Source: Candidatus Promineofilum glycogenicum (lineage in GTDB: Bacteria; Chloroflexota; Anaerolineae; Promineifilales; Promineifilaceae). Taken from it: DNA of 64,000 bases. The stretch is taken from assembly GCA_016707605.1 (NCBI GenBank), contig JADJHJ010000001.1, positions 62,001 to 126,000 of the forward strand, written 5' to 3'. Made by a program: the position numbers and the translations under genes. Of the stretch, positions 47,615-54,891 are shown one piece after another; the first letter of the stretch is position 1, and each line of letters opens with the position of its first letter. Below the pieces are notes generated by a model. That model saw nothing but the letters and a program-made list of their open reading frames with translations, was not told the origin of the DNA and searched no databases.

Positions 47615-49063
47615 TTAGCCGTGGTAGTGCATCTGGGCCAAGGCCCAGGTGTAGAGTTGCTGGTAGCCCTGCGCCGAGCGCTCCCAACTGAAGTTGGTGG
47701 CCATGCCGTTGGCCTGAATGCGCCGCCAGCTTTCGCGGTCGGTATTATAGGTATAGGTGGCGCGCTGGATGGCATTGAACAGGGCGTCGGCGTTGAAGTC
47801 GTAGAAGGTGGTGCCGGTGATGCCGTCCTGCACCGTGTCGGCCAGGCCGCCGGTGGCGCGGACGATGGGCACGCTGCCGTAGCGCATGGCGATCATCTGC
47901 CCCAGGCCGCACGGCTCGAAGAGGGAGGGCATCAGGAAGATGTCGCTGCCGGCGTAGATGAGCGGGGCCAGTTCGGCGTGGTAGCCGATGTAGGCCGACA
48001 TCTTCTCGCGGTGATAGCCGGCCATCTGGCGGAACATGTCTTCGTAGTGCGACGCGCCCGTGCCCAGGACGACGAACTGCGCCGGGCCGGAGTAGCCGTT
48101 CATCAGCAGGTGCAGGGCGTGGCCGACGATGTCCATGCCCTTCTGCCAGTCGAGGCGGGTGACCATGCCCAGGATGGGGATGTTGTCGAGTTGCGGCAGG
48201 CCGACGGCCGCCTGCAGGGCGCGGCGGTTCTCGTCGCGGGCGGCCATGTCGTCCAGGCTGTAGGGCGCGGCCAGGCGCGGGTCGGTGGCCGGGTCCCATT
48301 CATCATAGTCCAGCCCGTTGAGGATGCCGTGCAGGTCGCGCTGGCGGTGGCGCAGCAGGCCGTCGAGGCCCGCGCCCCCCTCGCGGGTCATGATCTCGCG
48401 GGCGTAGGTCGGGCTGACGGTGTTGATGATGTTGGCGTGGTAGATGCCGCGGGCCATGAAGTTGACTTCGCCATACCCCTCTTCGTTCAGGCTGTGGGTG
48501 AACAACTGCATGTAGTCGAAGACGTTCCAGTTCGTCTTGCCCTGGTGGGCCAGGTTGTGGATGGTGAAGACGCTGCCGATGCCCCGGAAGCGTTCGTCCG
48601 ACTGCCCGGCGGTGTGGAGCCAGGCCAGGGCTGGGGCGGTGTGCCAGTCGTGGGCGTGGACGACGTCCGGCCGCCAGTCGAGCTGGAGCGTCAGGTGCAG
48701 CGCCGCCTTGCTGAAGAAGGCGAAGCGGTAGGGGTCGTCCCAGTAGCCATAGATGTTGGGGCGGGCGAAGAGGCCATACTCGGCGATGAAGTAGACGGGC
48801 ACGTCGCTGCCCGGCAGTCGCCCCTCGAACGCGCCGGCGTTGATGACGCCCGAGCCGGTGGGCACGTTGAGTTGCAGCGGCATACTGCTGACGCCGGGGT
48901 AGCCCTCCTCGATCTTGCGGTAGGCGGGCATCACGACGCGCACGTCGTGGCCCATGGCGTGCAACGCTTTGGGCAGCGAGCCGCCGATGTCGCCCAGGCC
49001 GCCGGTCTTGGCGAAGGGGGCAACTTCGGCGCTGAGGAAGAGAATTCGTAGCGGGTCGGCCAT
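47615..49063 (-). CDS. glgA: Glycogen synthase, GT5
   Basis: Adds glucose from ADP-glucose (or UDP-glucose) to glycogen. 482 residues from ATG 49063 with GAGG upstream; a TTG at 49084 is less likely. Conserved elements: FAKTGGLGD (Lys19 to Leu23, nucleotide-sugar loop), DVVHAHDWHTA, FTIHNLAHQG, and the C-terminal E-x7-E region SLFEPCGLGQMIAMRYG followed by ATGGLADTV. It heads a minus-strand unit with the M23 protein and malQ. Together with glgP at 9.6 kb the window holds synthesis, phosphorolysis and transglycosylation of glycogen; no branching enzyme or ADP-glucose pyrophosphorylase was seen here. Confidence 0.95.
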   Translation of the reverse strand: MADPLRILFLSAEVAPFAKTGGLGDIGGSLPKALHAMGHDVRVVMPAYRKIEEGYPGVSSMPLQLNVPTGSGVINAGAFEGRLPGSDVPVYFIAEYGLFARPNIYGYWDDPYRFAFFSKAALHLTLQLDWRPDVVHAHDWHTAPALAWLHTAGQSDERFRGIGSVFTIHNLAHQGKTNWNVFDYMQLFTHSLNEEGYGEVNFMARGIYHANIINTVSPTYAREIMTREGGAGLDGLLRHRQRDLHGILNGLDYDEWDPATDPRLAAPYSLDDMAARDENRRALQAAVGLPQLDNIPILGMVTRLDWQKGMDIVGHALHLLMNGYSGPAQFVVLGTGASHYEDMFRQMAGYHREKMSAYIGYHAELAPLIYAGSDIFLMPSLFEPCGLGQMIAMRYGSVPIVRATGGLADTVQDGITGTTFYDFNADALFNAIQRATYTYNTDRESWRRIQANGMATNFSWERSAQGYQQLYTWALAQMHYHG

Positions 49064-49239
49064 GGTGTGCGCCTCGTATGGCAATTGGCCGCGCTCCCCG
49101 GTGAGAGCGCGGCGGTTGGTCGTGCGATCAGTTTGATTTACAACGGGTGGCGGCAGCAGGTCGCCAACGGACTGGGTCTATTGTGCCCAATTGAGGGGCG
49201 TTTATCAAATTGTCGTGTTTGTTTGTGGGGAATTTGAAG

Positions 49240-49371
49240 AATGGCACGCTGATGATGCTGATTTGGCCGCTGATTCGCGCTGCTATGGGTTCAAAACAGC
49301 GGCAATCGGCGTCCTAATCAGCGTCAATCAGCGTGCCATTCCTTCGTGCCATTCCTTCGTGCCATTCCTTT
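49240..49371. repeat. Inverted repeat plus 13-bp tandem repeat upstream of glgA
   Basis: aatggcacgctgatgatgctgattt (from 49240) is inverted as aatcagcgtcaatcagcgtgccatt (to 49340), followed by three copies of gtgccattccttc at 49333-49371. A related gcgtgccattctt also occurs near 14970. No gene in 49085-49377. Confidence 0.6.
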
Positions 49372-49377
49372 GGCGGC

Positions 49378-49791
49378 TTAGCTTGCGTTCAATGATTCCA
49401 GCACGCGGCGCAAGCGGGCGGCGGCCTCGTCGGCCACGGGGGCCAGCGCCGGATTGATGCCCGCGCCCAGCATGGCCTGGGGATCGACGATGGAGACGAC
49501 GCTACCCGCGCCGCTCTCGTCCTCGTAGACGATGACGTTGCAGGGCAGCAGCAGGCCGATCTCCAGTTCGGTGGACAGGGCGCGATGGGCCAGCGGCGGG
49601 TTGCACGCGCCCAGGATGACGTAGCGGCGGAAGTCAACGTCGAGCTTCTGCTTCAGCGTGGCCTTCACGTCAATCGTCGTCAAAACGCCGAAGCCCTCGG
49701 CTTTCAGGGCGGCCGTCACCTGCTCGATGGCCGTCTCGTAGGGCGCATTGAGATGCGTCCTCATACCGTAGTCAATGCTCGTTTGGTTCAT
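49378..49791 (-). CDS. DUF302 family protein
   Basis: 137 residues, start ATG 49791 with GGAGAG upstream. The sequence YETAIEQVTAALKAEGFGVLTTIDVKATLKQKL, YVILGACNPPLAHRAL and IGLLLPCNVIVYED is typical of DUF302, a small alpha/beta domain of unknown biochemical role that often accompanies redox or metal-stress genes. The two cysteines in ACNPP and LPCNV are conserved features of the family. Cytoplasmic. The CAP-LysM gene's stop lies 12 nt upstream on the same strand, so the two are probably co-transcribed. Confidence 0.88.
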   Translation of the reverse strand: MNQTSIDYGMRTHLNAPYETAIEQVTAALKAEGFGVLTTIDVKATLKQKLDVDFRRYVILGACNPPLAHRALSTELEIGLLLPCNVIVYEDESGAGSVVSIVDPQAMLGAGINPALAPVADEAAARLRRVLESLNAS

Positions 49792-49803
49792 GTGCTCTCC
49801 CCT

Positions 49804-51117
49804 TTACTCTTTGCGCCACAACACCATAATGGCCACCCCGGCGGCCACCGTCAGCAACAGCCCGACCACCATCGCCCCAATGCCCAGCACGTCGCCCCAA
49901 TCCGCTTCGCCGCCGGTGCCGGCGGCGGCCGTGTCGGCCACGGCGACGGCCGTCGGCGCGCGGGTGGGCGTGGGCGAGGCGGCGCGGAAGGCCGACGGGG
50001 CCAGAGCCACGGCCACCGGCGTCAGCGTCGGCGTGGCCGTGGGCGTCGGTTCGGGCGTCGGCGTCGGCGGGTGGATGAGCAACTCCTGCCCGATTTGCAG
50101 CAAGGCGTCGGCGCTCAGTTTGTTGAAGGCCAGCAACTCATCCAGCGACAGACCATATTGTAGGGCGATGCCGAAGGCGGTATCGCCGGCTCGGACGATG
50201 TGGCTCTGTTGCGGCGTGGGCGTCGGCGGCGGCGCTTCCCCTTCGCCCAGGCGCACTTTCACCTGGTCGCCGGCGTAGACGACGTGGTCGATGGTCACCC
50301 CGTTGAGCCACAGCAGGGTGTCCAGGTCGGTGCGATAGGCGGCGGCGATGGTCCACAGTGACTCCCCCTCGCGCACGGTGTGGGTCGTCGGCGGTGTGGG
50401 CGTGGGCGGCGGCGGCTGGCCGTCGGCCAGACGGATGGTCAGCTTGTCGCCGGGGTTGAGCATGGTGTCATCGTTCATGCCATTGAACAGATAGAGGTCG
50501 GCGATGGACACTTCGTAGCGGGCGGCGATGGCCCAGAAGGTGTGGCCCTCGCCGACGACGTGGACGATGGAGCCGTCGGGGTTGGGCGCGGCCAGCTGGA
50601 TGGGGGCGACGATGAAGGGCACGTCGACCACCTGCTGCTGGGCGCGCGGCGGCGGCCCCTCGGACTGCGTGCCGAAGACCATGACGTAGAAGTTCTGGCC
50701 GTTGCCGACGGCGAAGCCCACGCCGGCCTCAGTCCAGCGCGGGTTGAGCATGTTGCTGAAGTGGCTGGCGCTGTTGCGCCACCAGGTGACGCCCTGCTGC
50801 GGCGTCAGGCGCGTGCCGCCGACGAGGTTCTCGCCCGCCCAGCCGGGGTAGCCGGCGGCCTGGGCGCGGTCCTGCCAGGTGCTGCCGTTGACGCCGTAGT
50901 GGCTGTAGACGCCCTCGGTGGCGAGGAAGTTGGCGTGCCCCTGGGCGGCGGTAGCCAACTGGGCATTATAGGCCACCGGCGCCAGGCCATACTCGGCGCG
51001 GACGGCGTTGACCAGTTGCAGGATTTCGTTGCCCTGGGCCTCGGCCCGTTGGGTATGGCCGATGGCGAGGAGCAGCAGCCCCAACAGGGCCGCCAGAGCG
51101 GTGCGACGACGTGCCAT
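49804..51117 (-). CDS. CAP/SCP-domain protein with three LysM repeats and C-terminal membrane anchor
   Basis: 437 residues from ATG 51117 (MARRRTALAALLG), giving a clear signal peptide; the frame extends further 5' without conservation. After the signal, a CAP (cysteine-rich secretory/PR-1) domain: LVNAVRAEYGLAPVAYN, VYSHYGVNG, GENLVGG, WWRNSASHFSNMLNPRWTEAGVGF. Three LysM repeats follow (HVVGEGHTFWAIAARYEV, HTVREGESLWTIAAAYRT, HIVRAGDTAFGIALQYGL), separated by Pro/Thr linkers, then a Thr/Pro/Ala-rich stretch and one membrane helix (IGAMVVGLLLTVAAGVAIMVL) ending in RKE. LysM binds N-acetylglucosamine polymers such as peptidoglycan; the CAP function is unknown. Exported and tethered by the C-terminus. 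Confidence 0.88.
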   Translation of the reverse strand: MARRRTALAALLGLLLLAIGHTQRAEAQGNEILQLVNAVRAEYGLAPVAYNAQLATAAQGHANFLATEGVYSHYGVNGSTWQDRAQAAGYPGWAGENLVGGTRLTPQQGVTWWRNSASHFSNMLNPRWTEAGVGFAVGNGQNFYVMVFGTQSEGPPPRAQQQVVDVPFIVAPIQLAAPNPDGSIVHVVGEGHTFWAIAARYEVSIADLYLFNGMNDDTMLNPGDKLTIRLADGQPPPPTPTPPTTHTVREGESLWTIAAAYRTDLDTLLWLNGVTIDHVVYAGDQVKVRLGEGEAPPPTPTPQQSHIVRAGDTAFGIALQYGLSLDELLAFNKLSADALLQIGQELLIHPPTPTPEPTPTATPTLTPVAVALAPSAFRAASPTPTRAPTAVAVADTAAAGTGGEADWGDVLGIGAMVVGLLLTVAAGVAIMVLWRKE

Positions 51118-51171
51118 ACAGCCGCCAACTATAGGCCAGAAGAGGAGGGTGGGCAAGCGACGTTAAGGTAA

Positions 51172-51190
51172 GGCGGGTTGCCAACCCGCC
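51172..51190. repeat. REP-like palindrome
   Basis: ggcgggttgccaacccgcc, a perfect palindrome between divergent genes, matching the core at 18440-18456. Confidence 0.6.
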
Positions 51191-51232
51191 CTACATGTTG
51201 CATCCGGCGCGGATTGCGCTATTTTCTGTCGC

Positions 51233-51706
51233 ATGAACGAGCAGCCAGAGACAGAAGTAACCCGCGACGCCGTTGTCAGCCTGCGCGAAGTAACCGCCGA
51301 CACGGTGCGCGCCATCATCCGCCTGAAAGTGAAGCCAACGCAGACGCACTTCGTGGCCGAAAACGCCACGTCCATCGCCCAGGCTTACTTCGAGCCGAAG
51401 GCCTGGTTCCGGGCCATCTACGCCGACGAGACGCCGGTCGGCTTCGTGATGCTCTTCGATGACCCGGAGAAGCCGGAGTACTTCCTGTGGCGCTACATGA
51501 TCGACGGGCGCTACCAGGGGCTGGGCTTCGGCCGCCGGGCGCTGGAGTCATTCATCGACCACGTCCGCACGCGGCCCAACGCGACCGAGCTTTTCACCAG
51601 CTACGTGCCGGGCGAGGGCAGCCCCGGGCCGTTCTACATCCGGCTGGGCTTTGAGGAAACGGGTGAGGTCGACGACGGCGAGAACGTGGTCAAGCTGGTG
51701 CTCTAG
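51233..51706 (+). CDS. GNAT acetyltransferase, SpeG/polyamine N-acetyltransferase-like
   Basis: 157 residues from ATG 51233. GNAT features: VSLREVTADTVRAIIRLKV at the N-terminus, AIYADETPVGFVMLF, a RYMIDGRYQGLGFGRRALE acetyl-CoA loop, and FYIRLGFEETGEVDDGE at the C-terminus. The N-terminal QTHFVAENATSIAQAYFEP resembles spermine/spermidine acetyltransferases of Gram-positive type, so an amine substrate is likely but not proven. It ends 4 nt before the HDAC-family gene, which deacetylates amines or proteins; the pair is probably one transcript with opposing acetylation chemistry. Confidence 0.85.
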   Translation: MNEQPETEVTRDAVVSLREVTADTVRAIIRLKVKPTQTHFVAENATSIAQAYFEPKAWFRAIYADETPVGFVMLFDDPEKPEYFLWRYMIDGRYQGLGFGRRALESFIDHVRTRPNATELFTSYVPGEGSPGPFYIRLGFEETGEVDDGENVVKLVL

Positions 51707-51710
51707 CCCC

Positions 51711-52718
51711 ATGCCCGACTCACTGCCGCTGTTCTACTCCCCCGGCCACCGCCGGCACGCCCCGGCCGATCACTCCGACGCACCGGAACGGGTCGAAGAG
51801 CTGCGGCAGGCGGCGCTCGACTTCGGCGCGCGCGCCTGTGCGCCGGGCGACTTCGGCATCGCCCCCATCGCCGCCGTCCACTCGCCGGAGTTGCTGGCCC
51901 TGTTGCAGACGGCCTACCGCCGCTTCGCCCAGTTGAAGGAGGGGCCGCGGCCGGCCGTGCCCGACACCTTCGCCGTGCGCGAGTCGGGCGGGGCGCGCCG
52001 CGTGGCTCACAACATCTGGGCGCAACTGGGCCACCACTGCACCGACAGCCTGACGCCCATCCTGCCCCACACCTGGGACGCGGCCTACGCCGCGGCGCAA
52101 ACGGCCCTGTCGGCGGCGCAGGCGCTCTATGAGTCGCCGCTGGTCTACGCCCTGACCCGCCCGCCCGGCCACCACGCCTACCGCGACCTCTACGGCGGCT
52201 ACTGCTACCTCAACAACGCCGCCATCGCCGCCCACTGGCTGGCCGAGCGCGGCCGTCGCCCGGCCATCCTTGACCTGGACTACCACCACGGCAACGGCAC
52301 GCAGGCGCTCTTCTATGAGCGGGCCGACGTCTTCTTCTGCTCGCTCCACGCCGACCCGGCCGACGAGTACCCCTACTACGCCGGCTACCCCGACGAGATG
52401 GGCGCGGGCGAAGGCGAGGGCGCGACCCTCAACGTCGCCTTGCCGGCTGACACTGAGGCAACCGCTTACTGGCGGGCGCTCGACTGGGCGTTGGCGGCGG
52501 TGGATGCCGTCGCGCCCGATGCGCTCATCGTCTCGCTGGGCTTCGATACGCTGGCCGGCGACCCGCACGGTGGGATGCGCCTGTCGCCCGACGCCTTCCG
52601 GCCCATCGGGCGGAGTCTGGCGGCGCTGGGGCGACCGATTCTGCTGGTGCAGGAGGGGGGCTATCTGCTCGGCGCGTTGCGGCCGGCGCTGTTGGCGCTT
52701 CTGGAGGGGTTGACATAA
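51711..52718 (+). CDS. Histone deacetylase-family (acetylpolyamine amidohydrolase/AcuC-like) protein
   Basis: 335 residues from ATG 51711. Zn-dependent deacetylase motifs: RPPGHHAYRD (catalytic His pair), YCYLNNAAIAA, ILDLDYHHGNGTQALFY (Zn Asp and His), SLHADPADEYPYYAG, VSLGFDTLAGDPHGG (Zn Asp) and QEGGYLLGAL. The architecture and length match bacterial acetylpolyamine amidohydrolases. Coupled to the preceding GNAT gene (4-nt gap), which supports an amine acetylation/deacetylation module. Convergent with msrB across a palindromic repeat. Confidence 0.92.
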   Translation: MPDSLPLFYSPGHRRHAPADHSDAPERVEELRQAALDFGARACAPGDFGIAPIAAVHSPELLALLQTAYRRFAQLKEGPRPAVPDTFAVRESGGARRVAHNIWAQLGHHCTDSLTPILPHTWDAAYAAAQTALSAAQALYESPLVYALTRPPGHHAYRDLYGGYCYLNNAAIAAHWLAERGRRPAILDLDYHHGNGTQALFYERADVFFCSLHADPADEYPYYAGYPDEMGAGEGEGATLNVALPADTEATAYWRALDWALAAVDAVAPDALIVSLGFDTLAGDPHGGMRLSPDAFRPIGRSLAALGRPILLVQEGGYLLGALRPALLALLEGLT

Positions 52719-52720
52719 AA

Positions 52721-52803
52721 ATAAACCATAGATTACGCAGATTTCACAGATTTTCAGAACGCTGTTCTGAGAATCTGTGAAATCTGCGTAATCTGTGGTT
52801 TAT
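52721..52803. repeat. Dispersed palindromic repeat, copy 4
   Basis: Begins ataaaccatagattacgcag and ends ctgcgtaatctgtggtttat, long near-perfect inverted arms; lies between the convergent HDAC and msrB genes. Confidence 0.8.
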
Positions 52804-52813
52804 TCTTTTAGCT

Positions 52814-53212
52814 CTACTCGTCCTTGGCGAAGGACAGCGACGCCGAGTTGATGCAGTAGCGCATCCCCGTCGGCTGCGGGCCGTCGTCGAAGAGGTGGCC
52901 CAGGTGCGCGCCGCAGTTGGCGCAGTGAACCTCGGTACGCACCATGAACAAGCTGCGGTCGGTCTGCTCGGCGACATTCTCCTCGTTCAGCGTCGCCCAA
53001 AAGCTGGGCCAACCGCTGCCCGACTCATACTTCTGCTCCGAGCTAAACAGTTCCGCGCCGCAGGCCACGCAACTGTAGATGCCCTTGTCCTTGTTGTAGT
53101 ACAGCGCGCCGGTGAAGGCCCGCTCCGTGCCCTTCTCGCGGGTCACGTGGTACTGCTCCGGCGTCAACTGCGCCCGCCACTCCGCATCTGTCTTCTGTAC
53201 CTTGTACTTCAT
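52814..53212 (-). CDS. msrB: Peptide-methionine (R)-S-oxide reductase
   Basis: Repairs methionine-R-sulfoxide in proteins. 132 residues from ATG 53212 (MKYKVQKTDAEW) with GGAG upstream. Motifs: structural Zn cysteines in YSCVACGAELF and VHCANCGAHLGH, substrate pocket SGSGWPSFWA, and catalytic Cys in MRYCINSASLSF. Stand-alone MsrB without an MsrA partner. Both sides of the gene are bordered by copies of the same palindromic repeat (52721-52803 and 53240-53308), an arrangement worth noting for mobility. Confidence 0.96.
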   Translation of the reverse strand: MKYKVQKTDAEWRAQLTPEQYHVTREKGTERAFTGALYYNKDKGIYSCVACGAELFSSEQKYESGSGWPSFWATLNEENVAEQTDRSLFMVRTEVHCANCGAHLGHLFDDGPQPTGMRYCINSASLSFAKDE

Positions 53213-53239
53213 GTCACACTCCAAAAGGGTAAGAGTTGG

Positions 53240-53308
53240 AACCACAGATTACACAGATTTCACAGATTCCTGAAAAGCAATCTGTGAAATCTGTGCAATC
53301 TGTGGTTT
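53240..53308. repeat. Dispersed palindromic repeat, copy 5
   Basis: aaccacagattacacagatt at one end and aatctgtgcaatctgtggtt at the other, 27 nt upstream of msrB. Confidence 0.8.
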
Positions 53309-53386
53309 CTTTTCTTATGATCCTAGGCCGCGCGCGTTGGAAGGGTGTTAGAGGGGGGCGGGGCGTAAGGGTTTCGTAAGATCGCG

Positions 53387-54346
53387 CTATTGCAGGGTCA
53401 GCGTGCCCCAGGTGGTCGGGTCGCCGAAGCGACGGCCGGGCACGTTGGACTTCATTAGCTCCTGCACCGCCGCGCCGGGGGTGTCGTTGTCGTTGGCGTT
53501 GACGGCCAGGCCGATGACCAGGCCGGGCGTGGGTGTTATCCCCAGGTTGACCCAGGGGATGGCCGCCTCCAGGGTGTAGCCGTCGGCCGTCGGCCGCGCG
53601 GCCACGACGATGGTGTGGCCGGCGGGCGCATCGAGCATGTCGCCGCTGCCCGTGCCCTGGAACAGCCAGGCCGACGGCGGCAGCGCGCCAAAGTCGCCCG
53701 GCGACAGGCTGATCTGAAAGTCGTCGGGGCTGAGCCGCGGGCCGAAGTCGCCCGGCCGGTCGGTATCGATCTGCAACTCCAGGCTGTCGCCGCGGAAGGT
53801 CGAACTGCCGCTCTGGTTCTGGGCATGGATGTCATCGACGACGGTGAAGGCGAAGTAGAGGTACACGTCGTCCCAGGCCACCTGCCACGTGGCGCCCAGG
53901 TCGTCGCTGCCGTCCCACGTCTCGTCGGTAAAGACGGTGTAGGGCGAGGTGTAGAACGGCAACTGCGCCCAGTCGGCCGGGTCGCCGTCGAGGATGGGCG
54001 CGTAGCGGGCGGCGGCGACGTCGGAGGCGGGCGGCAGGGTGGGCGTGGCCGCGTCGCCGGGCAGCGTGGCCGTGGCCGCCAGGCCGGAGCCGGGGGTGGC
54101 GGTGGCTTCGCCGGCGGGCGGGGCCGTGCCCTCACCGGCGACGGCCGTGGGCGGCTGGTCGGTTCCCGGCAATACCAGGTCTGGGCTGTCCGCCGCCCGC
54201 TGGCGAGCGAAGACGGCCAGGGCCAGCACGCCCAGCATCAATAATACGGCGGCGACAATGGCCAGGCCAAAGCAGCCGCGCCGCGACTTTGGCTGCTGCG
54301 GTTCAAGCCCTTGCCACGCCTTATCCCAATCGGGTGTCTGACTCAT
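53387..54346 (-). CDS. Membrane-anchored CBM9-like protein
   Basis: 319 residues. A short cytoplasmic N-terminus ends in KSRRGC, then one membrane helix (FGLAIVAAVLLMLGVLALAVF, ~26-46), a Pro/Thr/Ala-rich linker to about residue 112, then a carbohydrate-binding-module-9-like (DOMON-related) domain: YAPILDGDPADWAQLPFY, WQVAWDDVYLYFAFTVVDD, DSLELQIDTDRPGDFG and YTLEAAIPWVNLGI. CBM9-type modules bind sugars, sometimes heme. Exported and N-terminally tethered. The ligand is unknown. Divergent from the small membrane protein gene at 54.4 kb. Confidence 0.8.
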   Translation of the reverse strand: MSQTPDWDKAWQGLEPQQPKSRRGCFGLAIVAAVLLMLGVLALAVFARQRAADSPDLVLPGTDQPPTAVAGEGTAPPAGEATATPGSGLAATATLPGDAATPTLPPASDVAAARYAPILDGDPADWAQLPFYTSPYTVFTDETWDGSDDLGATWQVAWDDVYLYFAFTVVDDIHAQNQSGSSTFRGDSLELQIDTDRPGDFGPRLSPDDFQISLSPGDFGALPPSAWLFQGTGSGDMLDAPAGHTIVVAARPTADGYTLEAAIPWVNLGITPTPGLVIGLAVNANDNDTPGAAVQELMKSNVPGRRFGDPTTWGTLTLQ

Positions 54347-54435
54347 GATCGGAGAAGTTAACGCGAATCGGCGGCGGGGGCAAGGGACAGTTGACCCACG
54401 CTGTGCCTACGCTTGGACGCCTCATCTGCTTGTCA

Positions 54436-54441
54436 TATAAT
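54436..54441 (+). promoter_or_regulatory. Candidate -10 box, possibly leaderless start
   Basis: TATAAT ends six bases before ATG 54448, with no Shine-Dalgarno between them. Confidence 0.4.
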
Positions 54442-54447
54442 CAACCC

Positions 54448-54879
54448 ATGAGCGCCTTTGCTGCTTCGCTCCGCCCGCGCGCTGTTGGTCTTGTTCGGCT
54501 GGGAGTCTGGCTGCTGGCGCTGCTCAACGGGGCGCGGGCGCTGGCGCTGTGGCCGCAGGGGGAGTGGTTGCGCGATCTGTCCGTCGCTCTCGACGTGCGC
54601 TGGCGATTGGCCGCGTCCCTGGGGTGGATGGTCGTCATGGCCCTGGCCGCCGTCGCCTTCCACCTTCGTCCTCATGCCGCCCGGCGGCTGGTTCCGTTGC
54701 TTCTGGTCGCCTATGGTGTTCTTGAACTCAGTATGATGATTCTCTTCGCCTCCACGCTGCCGGCCGCGCTGCCCGTTCTGCTCTATGCGGCGTTCGTCGG
54801 TCTGGCGGCGTGGGCGCTCTGGCCGCCGGCCGCCTCGCCCCGGCCTTCCCCACCCACTGTCACCCAAGGAGGTAGCTGA
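54448..54879 (+). CDS. Small multi-pass membrane protein of unknown function
   Basis: 143 residues from ATG 54448. About four membrane helices (LVRLGVWLLALLNGARALAL, LGWMVVMALAAVAFHL, LVPLLLVAYGVLELSMMILF, LPVLLYAAFVGLAAWALW) and a Pro/Ser-rich tail. No family recognised. It is the first gene of a plus-strand run and ends 12 nt before the carboxyltransferase gene, so it is probably co-transcribed with the acyl-CoA carboxylase genes; a role there is speculative. Confidence 0.6.
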   Translation: MSAFAASLRPRAVGLVRLGVWLLALLNGARALALWPQGEWLRDLSVALDVRWRLAASLGWMVVMALAAVAFHLRPHAARRLVPLLLVAYGVLELSMMILFASTLPAALPVLLYAAFVGLAAWALWPPAASPRPSPPTVTQGGS

Positions 54880-54891
54880 CCGACGCACCCT

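Noticed and set aside
44819..49051. Plus-strand frame of about 1,400 codons
   Set aside because: Mirror frame of glgA and the M23/NBR1 gene; repetitive Val/Gly/His/Asp composition without domains.
49333..49371. CRISPR or iteron array
   Set aside because: Only three 13-bp units without spacers and no replication or cas genes nearby.
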